A stretch of 64,000 nt of DNA from Bog-756 sp963713625 (GCA_963713625.1 CAVQMN010000004.1:124001-188000); one strand, 5' to 3'. Shown: positions 14,719 through 23,902, numbered from the stretch's first letter. Numbers and translations are program-made. The notes: generated from the letters alone by a model not told the origin.

Positions 14719-16227
14719 ATGGGGTCTGCGGACGTCGATGACCATCGAGAATCGATGCCGAAGGCGGCAGCCGGCCCCATGGGGCCGGAGACGGATCCCT
14801 CGTTCGCATCAGCGTGGAGGAGGAAGCATCTCTCCGTCTCCGAGCGGGTCGCCCGGGGCAAGGCGGCGCGGGATCACGTCCCGCGATCGAGCCACCGAGA
14901 GTTCCGTCCGGCGCCCGATCGCCAGGACCCTGTCTCCCTCTTGGAACAACAGGCCGCGAACCGAGTGCCCGACCTGGTCCCCATTCGCTACGGTCGCATG
15001 CTCGATTCGCCGTTCACGTTCTTTCGCGGCGCGGCCCTGCTCATGGCCACCGACCTCCATCCCACCCCGCATTCCGGTGTGACCGTCCAGCTCTGCGGGG
15101 ATGCTCATCTTTCCAACTTCGGCGTCTTCGGAACACCCGAACGTCAGATGATCTTCGATATCAACGACTTCGATGAGACACTGCCCGGCCCGTGGGAGTG
15201 GGACGTGAAGCGCCTGGCCGCAAGTTTCGAAGTCCTGGGACGATTCCGTGGGTTCTCACGACCCGACCGGCGATCCATCGTCATGGAGAGCGTGCGGGCG
15301 TATCGAGAGCGCATCTCCCTGACCGCCCGGGTCGGCACCCTCCAAGCCTGGTACGACCAACTCGAGGTGAGTCGACTGCTCCACCAGGTTTCCACCGAGG
15401 AACAGCTGGGGCGACTGCCGAGGAAAGAAGCCAGAAGGGCCAAGGGCATCGTCACCAAGGCCCGCACCCGCGACAGCGTCCGCGTCTTCACCCGACAGGT
15501 CGACAAGGTCGGCGGGGAACTCCGGTTTGTGGCCGATCCTCCCCTGATCGTGCCCATCGAGGATCTGGTCTCACCGGGCTCGGAGTGGGAACAGACGGAT
15601 GTCCTCATCAAGAAACTGCTCTCCTCGTACCGGAAGACCCTCGGCGTCGAGCACCACCCGCTGGAGGAGTTCCGCTACGTCCACGCCGCCCACAAGGTGG
15701 TCGGCGTCGGAAGTGTGGGCACCCGGTGCTACATCCTCTTGCTCATCGGCCGCGACGAAACCGACCCCCTGGTCCTTCAGGTCAAAGAGGCCCAACCCTC
15801 CGTACTGGAGCCGTTCATCGGCAAGAGCGCCTACGACCATCACGGTCAACGGGTCGTGGCCGGCCAGCGCCTCATGCAAGGCGCCACCGATGTCTTCCTG
15901 GGCTGGCAGCGCATGAGGGGACTCGACGGGGAGACCCGCGACTACTACGTACGCCAACTCCACGACTGGAAAGGGAGCGCCGAGGTGGAGGACATGGAGG
16001 TTTCGGGAGCGACCTTCCACGCCCGGATATGCGGGGAGACCCTGGCCCGGGCGCACGCCCGTTGGGGCGACCGGATCGCCATCGCCTCGTATCTGGGCAA
16101 GGGTGAGAACTTCGACAGCGCCATCGCCGACTTCAGTACCGCCTACGCGGACCAGAACGAACGCGACTATGAAGCACTGGTGCAGGCGGTTCGATCGGGT
16201 CGGCTCGTGGCCCACGTCGGCCTGTAA
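14719..16227 (+). CDS. DUF2252 family protein
   Basis: A 502-residue member of the DUF2252 family, of unknown biochemical role. The signature QLCGDAHLSNFGVFGTPE (about residues 124-141) with FDINDFDET about 20 residues later resembles the catalytic and metal-binding loops (HxDxxxxN and DxD-like) of aminoglycoside-phosphotransferase-type kinases, so a kinase-like fold is a reasonable inference. FTFFRG (about 99) and AHARWGDR near the C-terminus are also family-typical. AGAGGGGA about 4 nt before the ATG supports the start. It ends 9 nt before a lipoprotein hydrolase gene on the same strand. Confidence 0.88.
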   Translation: MGSADVDDHRESMPKAAAGPMGPETDPSFASAWRRKHLSVSERVARGKAARDHVPRSSHREFRPAPDRQDPVSLLEQQAANRVPDLVPIRYGRMLDSPFTFFRGAALLMATDLHPTPHSGVTVQLCGDAHLSNFGVFGTPERQMIFDINDFDETLPGPWEWDVKRLAASFEVLGRFRGFSRPDRRSIVMESVRAYRERISLTARVGTLQAWYDQLEVSRLLHQVSTEEQLGRLPRKEARRAKGIVTKARTRDSVRVFTRQVDKVGGELRFVADPPLIVPIEDLVSPGSEWEQTDVLIKKLLSSYRKTLGVEHHPLEEFRYVHAAHKVVGVGSVGTRCYILLLIGRDETDPLVLQVKEAQPSVLEPFIGKSAYDHHGQRVVAGQRLMQGATDVFLGWQRMRGLDGETRDYYVRQLHDWKGSAEVEDMEVSGATFHARICGETLARAHARWGDRIAIASYLGKGENFDSAIADFSTAYADQNERDYEALVQAVRSGRLVAHVGL

Positions 16228-16236
16228 CCTTCGGCA

Positions 16237-17685
16237 ATGCTCGCATCACGTCTTGCGCTGAGGCCGAATCGACTGCTGGCTGCGGCCGTGACGGTCAGCT
16301 GCGTGGCTGTGCTGTTCACAGCTTGCGGTTCGAGCTCTTCGACAAGCCCGTCGACGATTCCGTCCACTGCACCGCTCGCGGTGACCTGGATGCCCGGCTT
16401 CACCGCTCCCGACACCCCGGCCCGCTACAACAAGGTCGGCGTCATCAAGGTCGGGCCGAGCAGCGCGAAGAATGTCCTGGTGCTGGAGCCGGGAACCTCA
16501 GCTGCGGCCAGCTACTTCGTGCCCCTGGCCAAGTGGATCGTCGCCAAGGCCAGTGGCTGGCAGGTCTGGGCGGTCGAACGCCGGGAGAACCTGCTCGAGG
16601 ACCAGTCGGAGCTCAACCTGTACAAAGAGCACAAGGCCACAACCTCACAGCTGTTCGACTTCTACCTCGGGTATCTCAAGAACTCCGGCATCACTCATCA
16701 CTATCAACCCGTCGCCGACTCGACCGTCGAGTTCGCCAAGCAGTGGGGCATGAACGTCGCCGTCCAGGATCTGCACGTGGTGATCGGCGATGCAAAGAAG
16801 CTCGGCGGCAAGGTCGTGCTCGGCGGGCACTCACTGGGCGGATCGGTGGTCACCGCCTACGCCACCTGGGACTTCGGGGGCCACGCGGGAGCCGACCAGT
16901 TGGCCGGACTTGTCTATATCGATGGCGCCAGCAGCAATACCCCGGTGAGCGCCCAGGTGGCGACGCAGACGCTGCAGGCGCTCAACGCTCCGGGCACCAG
17001 CCCCTGGTTGGCTTTCGGTGGGATTTCCGCTCCCTACGCCGGACTCTTCGAGGTCACCGGGGCGGCCGCCGCCCTGTCGGATCCGAACTCCCCGTCATTG
17101 GGCCAGACTTCGGGACTGCTTCCGTCCGATGTCGTTCCGCCGGTGCGGGTCACCAACCTCGGCCAGTACGGATACGCACTCAACACCACGACCTCACCAC
17201 CGAGTTTGGCGGCCGCCCAGGCGCACCTCGGCCAGGGACTCGACCCCCAGGGTCCGGTCCACGGTTGGGATGGTGCCGGTGCCCTCACACCGATCGATCG
17301 CTTCGCCACGATGTTCTCCGGCTGGGGAATCCAGAACGCCAACGGCACCGAGTGGTATTTCCCTCAGCGCCTGACCGACGACACCGCGGCCGTCGACAAC
17401 GGGAACGCCAATCCGGCTCAGGCGGTGCTCGACGTCAATGCCACCATGGGCCACAAGCTCCCGAAAAGCCTGCTGATCTACGCCTTCGGTGCCCGTCTGG
17501 GCGGTGCATCCGTGCCCGAGGCCGCGCAGATCCTGGCGCGACAGTCCGGCATTCCCATGGGGAACCTGACCCTCGCGGACTACCAGAGCACGTACGCCCA
17601 CAACGATCCCGCTGGCGCCTATCCCGGCAACGCCTTCTTCGACAAGCTCATCCCATTTTTGGGAAGGGTCGGCGGGGGCGGGTAG
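16237..17685 (+). CDS. Secreted lipoprotein, alpha/beta hydrolase fold
   Basis: A 482-residue predicted lipoprotein: basic n-region, hydrophobic stretch and lipobox LFTAC with Cys-30, then a Ser/Thr-rich linker. The mature domain contains the nucleophile elbow GGHSLGGS (Ser about 198) preceded by KVVLGG, and GLVYIDGAS (a typical beta-strand 6 region) after it, consistent with an alpha/beta hydrolase (esterase or lipase). The substrate is unknown. The Asp and His of the triad cannot be fixed by eye. It begins 9 nt after the DUF2252 stop without an obvious ribosome site, so translational coupling is possible. Confidence 0.8.
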   Translation: MLASRLALRPNRLLAAAVTVSCVAVLFTACGSSSSTSPSTIPSTAPLAVTWMPGFTAPDTPARYNKVGVIKVGPSSAKNVLVLEPGTSAAASYFVPLAKWIVAKASGWQVWAVERRENLLEDQSELNLYKEHKATTSQLFDFYLGYLKNSGITHHYQPVADSTVEFAKQWGMNVAVQDLHVVIGDAKKLGGKVVLGGHSLGGSVVTAYATWDFGGHAGADQLAGLVYIDGASSNTPVSAQVATQTLQALNAPGTSPWLAFGGISAPYAGLFEVTGAAAALSDPNSPSLGQTSGLLPSDVVPPVRVTNLGQYGYALNTTTSPPSLAAAQAHLGQGLDPQGPVHGWDGAGALTPIDRFATMFSGWGIQNANGTEWYFPQRLTDDTAAVDNGNANPAQAVLDVNATMGHKLPKSLLIYAFGARLGGASVPEAAQILARQSGIPMGNLTLADYQSTYAHNDPAGAYPGNAFFDKLIPFLGRVGGGG

Positions 17686-17727
17686 GTGGGTTGTCCGCCG
17701 GGCACCCGTTGACAGGAGAATGGCGGG

Positions 17728-18183
17728 GTGCGCGACGGGCCGCCCCGACTGGCTGATGCGGCAGACCTGCCCCAGATCCGCGCCGTCGTGGCCGACGCCT
17801 ATGGGAAGTATCTGGGTCGCATGGACCGAGCGCCGGCTCCGATGGACCGGGATTACGACGAAGCCGTCGGGCAGGGCCTGATCTGGGTGGTCGGGGACCC
17901 CGTCGTGGGCCTCGTCTCGCTCGTCCAATCAGGCGGTCAGCTGCTCATCGAGAACGTGGCGGTGCACCCATCGGCCCAGGGCTCCGGTCTGGGGCACCGG
18001 CTCATGGACTTCGCCGAATCGGAAGCCCGGGCACGGGGCCTCGCCCGACTGGTTCTCTACACCAGCGAGGCGATGACGGAGAACGTTTCGATCTACACCC
18101 ACCTCGGCTTCGTCGAAATCGGCAGACGGACGGAGGATGGCTTCCACCGGATCTACATGGAGAAGGTCCTGACGGCTTCTTGA
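17728..18183 (+). CDS. GNAT family N-acetyltransferase
   Basis: A 151-residue single-domain GNAT acetyltransferase using acetyl-CoA. Motif A is NVAVHPSAQGSGLGHRLM (acetyl-CoA pyrophosphate loop Q-x-x-G-x-G), followed by the motif-B strand LYTSEAMTENVSIYTHLGF. The GTG start at 17728 is set by AGGAGA eight nt upstream; an out-of-frame ATG lies inside that spacer. Substrate unknown; small GNATs of this type modify amines, peptides or ribosomal proteins. It converges with the siderophore-interacting protein gene 50 nt downstream. Confidence 0.87.
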   Translation: MRDGPPRLADAADLPQIRAVVADAYGKYLGRMDRAPAPMDRDYDEAVGQGLIWVVGDPVVGLVSLVQSGGQLLIENVAVHPSAQGSGLGHRLMDFAESEARARGLARLVLYTSEAMTENVSIYTHLGFVEIGRRTEDGFHRIYMEKVLTAS

Positions 18184-18233
18184 GGTGCCGGACCCCGGTC
18201 CGCCCACGCTCAGCCTTCCCCCTCCGGCCGCCA

Positions 18234-19037
18234 TCAGACGTCCTCGGCATCGCCGATGCGGCCGTGCTTCCAGTACCCCCGGGCCCAAACCTGGGACCGG
18301 GGTAACCCCCGCTCCTCGAAGAGGTGCCGACGGATACGTTGCACCGCCGCAGCTTCGCCGGCGGCCCATACCCGGATGCCGGGGATGAACTCGGCGTCGA
18401 CGACCGCGTCAACCAGCGTGTCACCGGGGGAGGCACCGGGTGGAACGTCATGCCATTCGATGGTCGCCAGCGGGTGATGGGGCAGGGACAGGCGAGCATC
18501 GGGGTGGGCCACCTCGATGTGCACCCGTACCGGCCGGTGCGCGGGCAGGGCCGGGAGCAGCTGGGTGATGGCGGGAATGGCGGCCTCGTCCCCAACCAGC
18601 AAGAAGGCAGGGGCCTCCTCGTCGATGGTGTATCCACGGCCCGGTCCCGAGACCGCCGCCGGATCGCCGGGCTCGGCTGCTGCCACCCACTCCGACGCCA
18701 CGCCCCCGTCGTGGATGACGATGGCGATCCCCAGCGTGCCGGGAGTGAGAGGAAGCGGGGTGAACGTCCGGATCACGGGTCGTCTCTCGTCGGGGAGGAG
18801 GAACTCGTTGCCGCTCCAGTCGGGTATGACCAGATCGTCCGTGCCGGGCCGCGGGAGCAGAAGGCGCACGCTGGCCGCCGGTTGCCTGACGATCAGGCTT
18901 CCGAGCGAAGGCCCGGCCAGGGTGAGCCGGGTCAGGTGGGGGCTGGCCCGGTCGATCCGTTGCACCGACACCGGCAGAAACCGGGGCGGCTCGCGCCGGA
19001 CACGGCCAGGCGGCGGATCGGGCCCGGATCGGGTCAT
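18234..19037 (-). CDS. Siderophore-interacting protein (SIP-type ferric-siderophore reductase)
   Basis: FAD-containing reductase of the SIP family, 267 residues, that reduces ferric siderophores in the cytoplasm. The N-terminal flavin domain contains VIRTFTPLPL (the family R-x-[YF]-[ST] motif) and AIVIHDGGVASEWV; the C-terminal NAD(P)H domain has FLLVGDEAAIPAI, VWAAGEAAAV and ends with VWARGYWKHGR, the diagnostic SIP tail. It begins 13 nt after the GH5 stop and lies downstream of the iron ABC transporter on the same strand, so it is plausibly part of the iron-starvation response. No separate iron box was seen immediately upstream. Confidence 0.92.
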   Translation of the reverse strand: MTRSGPDPPPGRVRREPPRFLPVSVQRIDRASPHLTRLTLAGPSLGSLIVRQPAASVRLLLPRPGTDDLVIPDWSGNEFLLPDERRPVIRTFTPLPLTPGTLGIAIVIHDGGVASEWVAAAEPGDPAAVSGPGRGYTIDEEAPAFLLVGDEAAIPAITQLLPALPAHRPVRVHIEVAHPDARLSLPHHPLATIEWHDVPPGASPGDTLVDAVVDAEFIPGIRVWAAGEAAAVQRIRRHLFEERGLPRSQVWARGYWKHGRIGDAEDV

Positions 19038-19050
19038 CCGCCGGATCTAC

Positions 19051-20700
19051 TCAGCACGAGCCGGCCGTGACCGACACGGTCACATCATCGGCCGTCTTCC
19101 CGTTCACCAGGTCGATACGCGTGGCCCCCGGGCCGGAGGTGACCCGCGCCCCGGAAGCTCGGAGGCAGTAGCCGTGGGCATAGTGGGTGGAGACCGGCAC
19201 CACGATCACGGTGGGGGCGGTGAGGGTTGGGTTCGAGCGGTACCGGAACTGGAATGAAGCGGTGATCGGGTCGAAGGTCATGGACACGGGCGTTCCGGCT
19301 ACGGCGGAGGCGTAGGTCTGGGCCAGCACGTTCAGCTGCGAAGCGGTGGCCGCCCGGGGCGGCCAGAGGGCCGACGAGTGCGATCCGGTCGGGTCGTCAT
19401 AGTTGATCCACTGCCAGTAGATCCACCCCACGAGGTTGGCGTCCGCATCGGACGTGATCCGGGCCAGGTCCGCGGTGTCGGTGGTGGCCCCGAACTCGGT
19501 CAGGAGCCAACCGGGGCCGCCCGGTTGCCGTGGTGTGGAGTCGTCCGATCGCTCCTCGGCATGCTGGGTGAAGACATAGCGCTCGAGCGGGCCGCAGATG
19601 GAGCTGAAGTTCGGGGGCTCGGGACCGTTGGGAACGTGCAGGAAGCAGTAGTCGTGGAAGTTGAGCACCAGGCGCGGGTAGTCCATGGCGCCGATGTGGT
19701 TCGGCACCCCCGAATCGGTGCCGTAGTTTCCTTCATAGGCGATCAGATGGGTGGGGTCGGCCGCTTCGACCTGGGGGATCAATCCCTCCTCGGGATCGTC
19801 GGGCGGGCAGGTGACCCGCTGTCCGTTCTGGTTCAGTCCGGGATGGGCCCGGCCCGAATAGAAGCACTCGAGCAGGGCGTCGAAGGTGGGGTTGTTGGGC
19901 TGAGCGGCGAGGCCCGGTCCGTACGGCTCGTTGAAGGGGTCATACCCGATCACCCAGGGGTTGCCACGGAACCCGGCGGCGATCTTTGTCCACAACGAGT
20001 CGAACTGCCCCTGGAGATTTCCCACCACGTCGTTGTCCCAAAAATGGCCGTAGGCCTGGGCCACGCCTGGGCCGGTGTAGTTGACGCTCCAGTTGGCAAT
20101 GTCCAGGCGGGGCTCGGGGGTCACGCCGTCGGTGCATACCGCCCAGTTGGGCGCCCCCTCGCCGCCGAAGGCCTCGTTGTAGACGTCCTGGTGCATATCG
20201 ATGAGTGAGAAGATCCCGTAGGTGGCCAGAAGCGAGACCGTGGCCTGTAAGCGGGCCATGTACTCGTCGAAGATCTTGGCCTCGAACTGATCGGCGGCTG
20301 CGTGCCCGGGGGATCCCGGCGTACAGATGGCCGGGTCATTGACCGGATCAGTGCCCGGTTCGAGCCCCTTCCAGATAATCCCCAGGCGCACGACGTTGAA
20401 TCCGAGCTGAGCCATGCGCCGGGCCTCCGTCGGCGTGAGCACGTTGCGACCGGTTCCGTTCACCTCGACCTCGTAGGGCGGGATCTTGTAGACCAGATCC
20501 ACCCCGTGGAGCAGCACGGTGCGTCCCTCGTGGTCGACGAGCCCCGGGCCACCGGGTGCCCGCAGTGGACCCACCGGTCCGTCCGCGGGATTGGCCGTCG
20601 GAAGAGCGGACGGAGGAGATGTGGCCGGAGCCGATCCGCTGCACGAGCTCAGCGCCAGGCCGAAGAGGGCCAGTGCACCGCACCGCATCCATCCGTTCAC
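19051..20700 (-). CDS. Glycoside hydrolase family 5 lipoprotein (cellulase/endoglycoceramidase-like)
   Basis: Predicted surface lipoprotein of 549 residues with lipobox LALSSC (Cys-20). The TIM-barrel carries the acid/base Glu in YDPFNEPYGPG (about 255) and the nucleophile Glu in LLTEFGAT (about 401); SLIDMHQDVYNE and LNFHDYCF are conserved barrel strands. The overall pattern resembles endoglycoceramidase-type GH5 enzymes, which cleave glycolipids, but polysaccharide cellulase is not excluded. I chose GTG 20700 because GGAGG lies nine nt upstream; in-frame ATGs exist at 20739 and 20688. A C-terminal beta domain of about 90 residues ends the protein. Separated from the iron permease by 203 nt. 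Confidence 0.85.
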   Translation of the reverse strand: MNGWMRCGALALFGLALSSCSGSAPATSPPSALPTANPADGPVGPLRAPGGPGLVDHEGRTVLLHGVDLVYKIPPYEVEVNGTGRNVLTPTEARRMAQLGFNVVRLGIIWKGLEPGTDPVNDPAICTPGSPGHAAADQFEAKIFDEYMARLQATVSLLATYGIFSLIDMHQDVYNEAFGGEGAPNWAVCTDGVTPEPRLDIANWSVNYTGPGVAQAYGHFWDNDVVGNLQGQFDSLWTKIAAGFRGNPWVIGYDPFNEPYGPGLAAQPNNPTFDALLECFYSGRAHPGLNQNGQRVTCPPDDPEEGLIPQVEAADPTHLIAYEGNYGTDSGVPNHIGAMDYPRLVLNFHDYCFLHVPNGPEPPNFSSICGPLERYVFTQHAEERSDDSTPRQPGGPGWLLTEFGATTDTADLARITSDADANLVGWIYWQWINYDDPTGSHSSALWPPRAATASQLNVLAQTYASAVAGTPVSMTFDPITASFQFRYRSNPTLTAPTVIVVPVSTHYAHGYCLRASGARVTSGPGATRIDLVNGKTADDVTVSVTAGSC

Positions 20701-20903
20701 GGACGACGGCCTCCGACCCTGGCACCGTCCCGACCTCATCGGAGGCGGTTCGACCCGTCGTCTCCAGAAGATCCCATGCTGCCGAGTCTGTCGCGTCGGG
20801 GCCGGTCTTTCACGCACGTTCGGTGTCCGCCCGGGGTGGGCACCGGCACCGCCGCCCCGTCGACCCGGCGTGCGGCGTTACCGGAGCGGATCGGCGACGA
20901 TCG

Positions 20904-22556
20904 TCATGTCGACGTGGCTCTCGCCGGCAGGCGGTCGAAGTACCGCCCCAGCACATAGCTGGGCACGGCGGCGATGGCGATGATCATCAACGCGAACGGT
21001 GCCGCCTGGCCGTATGAGAGGTTCTGCTGGTAGGCCCAGAACTGGGTCGAGAGGGTCTGCACCCCGGTGGGGATGAGGATGAGGGTGGCGGTGAGCTCGG
21101 TGACCGCGGCCAGGAGGACCAAAGAGAAGGCGGCGGCCAGACCCGGCCCGATGAGGGGGAGCGTCACCCGTCGGAGAACGCCGAGGCGGGTCACCCCGAG
21201 CGATCTGGCCACCTCCTCGAGACCGACCGGTGCATGGGCCACCGATGCTTTGACCCCGACGAGGGCCAACGGGAAGAACAAGATGGCATAGGCCAGAATC
21301 AGGAGCGGAGCGCTCTGATAGAGCCCGGAGGAGTCGGCGTACCGTTCGACGAAATAGCTCAGAGCGAAGGCGATCACGATGCCGGGCATGGCCAGGACCA
21401 GGTAGGTACTGCGCTCCAGTATCCGCACGGAACGGCCGGGGGTGCGGATGGCCAGCAAGGCGACGGGCAGTGCCATCAAGGTGGCCAGGGCGGCGGCGGC
21501 TCCGCCGTAGAGAGCGGTGTGCCAGGCGGCGCTGACGATGCTCACGCCGGCCAGGGCGTGGGCTCCTCCCTCGAACGTCCAGTAGACACAGGCCGCCACC
21601 GGCACGCCGAGGGCCAGACCGACCAGTGCCACGAAGCCGAGCAGCACGGGAGCGGTGGCCTTGCCCAGCCGGTGACGCTGCCGCATCCGCTGGACCTGGG
21701 GTCCCAGCCGCGACACTCGGCCCCGGTCGCGGGTCATGGACTCGGCCCCGAGCAGGACCAGTCCCAACAGCACCAGGACGACCACGAGGGCGCAGCTGGC
21801 CGGAATGTTGAACGAGACCTGTGACTCGGTGAAGATCTCGGTGGTGAAGGTCTGATAGCCGAGGATCTCGAACGCCCCGTACTCCGCCAACATCACCAGC
21901 GCCACCAGCAGGCAGCCGCCGAGTATGGCCCCCCGGGCCTGCCGGAGCGTGATGCGGAAGAACGTGCGCACCCGGCCGTCCCCGAGGCTGCGGGCCACAT
22001 CCTCCTGCTCCGGGTCGGCGCCCCGGAAGCTGGCGGCCACCGGCAGGTACACCAACGGGTAGACGGCGAGTGTCATGACCAGGACCGCGCCGCGGAAGCC
22101 GTGGACCCACGTCGTCAAGGATGCCCAACCGAAACTGACCACGAAGTCGGGAATGGCGAAGGGGACCACCACCAGCACCGCCCAGATCCGGCGCCCGGGA
22201 AGGTCGGTCCGCTCGACACACCACGCGGCCAGGGTGCCGATGATGGCGCACAGGACGGTGACGACGACGGTGAGCCGGACGGTGTTCCACAGCAGGGTGG
22301 CGGTGAGCGACCGGAAGATGAGGTGGAAGACCTCGGACAGACCCGCGCCGGTGGTTTCGATGACCAGGAAGATCAGGGGGATCAGCAGGATGACGGCCAC
22401 GCCCGCGCTGGCCGCCAGCAGCACCCGGGGCCGACGGGCGGCGCGGGCGGGAACCGGCGCGTCGCCGTCGCTCGGAGGCTCCAGCGCGGCCACGGCCGTC
22501 GGGTAGGCCGTCACCATGTGCCCTCCCTCATGCCCGGTGACGACCACCGTGGACAT
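20904..22556 (-). CDS. Iron(III) ABC transporter permease, fused two-domain type
   Basis: A 550-residue inner-membrane permease with about 12 TM segments in two homologous halves (FbpB/SfuB type). Each half has an EAA loop that contacts the ATPase: EDVARSLGDGRVRTFFRITL in the first and EEVARSLGVTRLGVLRRVTL in the second. It starts 3 nt after the stop of the iron-binding lipoprotein, so the pair is co-translated. The matching ATPase gene lies upstream at 23903-25004 but is frameshifted. Iron specificity is inferred from the binding protein and the DtxR-like box. Confidence 0.92.
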   Translation of the reverse strand: MSTVVVTGHEGGHMVTAYPTAVAALEPPSDGDAPVPARAARRPRVLLAASAGVAVILLIPLIFLVIETTGAGLSEVFHLIFRSLTATLLWNTVRLTVVVTVLCAIIGTLAAWCVERTDLPGRRIWAVLVVVPFAIPDFVVSFGWASLTTWVHGFRGAVLVMTLAVYPLVYLPVAASFRGADPEQEDVARSLGDGRVRTFFRITLRQARGAILGGCLLVALVMLAEYGAFEILGYQTFTTEIFTESQVSFNIPASCALVVVLVLLGLVLLGAESMTRDRGRVSRLGPQVQRMRQRHRLGKATAPVLLGFVALVGLALGVPVAACVYWTFEGGAHALAGVSIVSAAWHTALYGGAAAALATLMALPVALLAIRTPGRSVRILERSTYLVLAMPGIVIAFALSYFVERYADSSGLYQSAPLLILAYAILFFPLALVGVKASVAHAPVGLEEVARSLGVTRLGVLRRVTLPLIGPGLAAAFSLVLLAAVTELTATLILIPTGVQTLSTQFWAYQQNLSYGQAAPFALMIIAIAAVPSYVLGRYFDRLPARATST

Positions 22557-22559
22557 GCC

Positions 22560-23639
22560 TCACAGCAGGCCTGCCTGTTTCAGGAGGGAGATGGCCGTCG
22601 AGCCGTCACCGAGCTCCGGAATGGTGATCGGATTCGGCTGGAGCTGGTCGAACGGCGTCTCCGGTTGTGTGGTGGTGACCCCCGAGGCGATCGGGTACTC
22701 GAAACTGATCGAGTGGGCGATGATCTCCTGGCCCTGTTTCGAGGTGAGGTAGGCCAGGAACTTCTGGGCCGCGGCCTGATGGGTACTCGACTTGAGAATC
22801 GCCGCCGGAGAGATATCGAGCACATACCCGGGGTCGTGGGGGGCGAAGTAGGCGATGGCCGAATGCATGTTGGAGGCGCCGATCTCGGCCCGCATCCGGT
22901 ACCAGTAGTACTGGTTGACCACGCCGAAGGCGACGGCCCCGCGATTGACCTCGTCGGCGATGGTCTCGTTGTCGGGATAGACGTTGCTTCCGGCGTTGGC
23001 CTTGATCCCATCGAGCCATTTGAGGGTCGCCGCCTGGCCGTAGGTATGGTCGACCGAGGTCACGATGGGCTGGAAGTCGGTCTCCCCGGCGGCGAAGGCC
23101 AACTTGCCCTGGTACCGGGGGTCAGCCAGCTGCAACACGGATGTGGGGAGCTCGCTCTTGGTGATGAGACTGGGGTTGTAGATGAGCACGCTCACCCGGG
23201 CCGACACCCCAACCCAGTTCCCGTCGGGCGAGTTGTACTTGCTCGGCGTGTTGGCCAGCGTCGACGGGTCGACCTGGGCCAGCAGTCCCTTGTCGGCCAG
23301 ATACTGAACGGCAGGCGTGTTCTCGGTGTAGATCACATCGGCGGGAGACCGGCTCCCCTCGGTGACGATCTGGTCGGCCAACGTGTCCTCGTCGTCGCTG
23401 CGAACATTGACGGTGATGCCGGTCGCCTTCTCGAACCCGGCCACCAGTGAGTCGGTGGTCTGGACGTGCTGGCCGCTGTAGAGGGTCATCGACTGCCCCG
23501 ACGCCGAAGACGAGCCGCCGCAGGCCGCCATCACTCCCCCGGCCAGGCACAGGACGGCCAGACCCGCGGTCGCACGCCTCGTCTTCACGAACCGGCCGGT
23601 CCCAGCCGATGGCGGTCGCCTTCGACCGACGGCCCTCAC
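22560..23639 (-). CDS. Iron(III) ABC transporter substrate-binding lipoprotein
   Basis: Class II periplasmic-type binding protein anchored as a lipoprotein (lipobox GVMAAC, Cys-40 from the GTG at 23639). The mature protein starts MTLYSGQHVQTTDSLVAGF, the usual FbpA/FutA opening with the iron-binding His/Gln region, and has the adjacent tyrosines NQYYWYRM (about 243) that chelate Fe(III) in this family. GTG 23639 overlaps the TGA of the small upstream lipoprotein (GTGA), suggesting coupling; a GTG at 23588 would give a shorter, more ordinary signal peptide. Family length is about 330-360. It acts with the permease that follows after 3 nt. Confidence 0.92.
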   Translation of the reverse strand: MRAVGRRRPPSAGTGRFVKTRRATAGLAVLCLAGGVMAACGGSSSASGQSMTLYSGQHVQTTDSLVAGFEKATGITVNVRSDDEDTLADQIVTEGSRSPADVIYTENTPAVQYLADKGLLAQVDPSTLANTPSKYNSPDGNWVGVSARVSVLIYNPSLITKSELPTSVLQLADPRYQGKLAFAAGETDFQPIVTSVDHTYGQAATLKWLDGIKANAGSNVYPDNETIADEVNRGAVAFGVVNQYYWYRMRAEIGASNMHSAIAYFAPHDPGYVLDISPAAILKSSTHQAAAQKFLAYLTSKQGQEIIAHSISFEYPIASGVTTTQPETPFDQLQPNPITIPELGDGSTAISLLKQAGLL

Positions 23640-23833
23640 GACGCCGCCCCGGGACAGAGAGCGTTGACCTGTTCGGTCGCCCGGGCCACGGTGTCCTTGG
23701 CGGCCTGACCGACACCCGACGATCCGCAGGCGGCGAACAGTCCGGCGGCCATGGCCCCCGCACCGACGGCACAGAGCCGGCGCCCCCTGTGCCGGCGCCC
23801 GCCACGTCCCCGGGTGGTGGTTCCCTTACCCAT
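23636..23833 (-). CDS. Small predicted lipoprotein, first gene of the iron operon
   Basis: Unrecognised 65-residue protein. It has a strongly basic N-terminus (RGRGGRRHRGRR), a hydrophobic stretch and lipobox GLFAAC, leaving a mature peptide of only about 30 residues (CGSSGVGQAAKDTVARATEQ, then VNALCPGAAS) with one further Cys. The stop overlaps the GTG of the iron-binding lipoprotein. The ATG at 23833 lies about 9 nt from the end of a good -10 box, so the mRNA may be leaderless or nearly so; ATG 23842 would add three residues but sits at the -10. It may be a small accessory lipoprotein or act mainly as a translated leader that couples expression of the binding protein. Confidence 0.62.
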   Translation of the reverse strand: MGKGTTTRGRGGRRHRGRRLCAVGAGAMAAGLFAACGSSGVGQAAKDTVARATEQVNALCPGAAS

Positions 23834-23842
23834 GGGTGCCAT

Positions 23843-23871
23843 TATTAGGCGCACCTAACTTGTGTTGTCAA
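23843..23871 (-). promoter_or_regulatory. Promoter of the iron transport operon
   Basis: On the minus strand TTGACA (23871-23866) is followed after 17 nt by CTAATA (23848-23843), or TAATAA with 18 nt. This is the clearest vegetative-type promoter in the window. Transcription would start close to ATG 23833, giving a leaderless or very short-leader mRNA. Confidence 0.7.
23845..23858 (-). promoter_or_regulatory. DtxR/IdeR-like iron box inside the promoter spacer
   Basis: TTAGGTGCGCCTAA is an inverted repeat (TTAGG-N4-CCTAA). It differs at one position from the core TTAGGTGAGCCTAA found in actinobacterial DtxR/IdeR/DmdR operators as I remember them. It lies between -35 and -10 and overlaps the -10, the position expected for iron-dependent repression. 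The outer left part of the 19-bp consensus is poorly matched. Confidence 0.68.
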
Positions 23872-23902
23872 GACGCCCTTAGAAGAGCGGCTCGGGCCGT
23901 GG

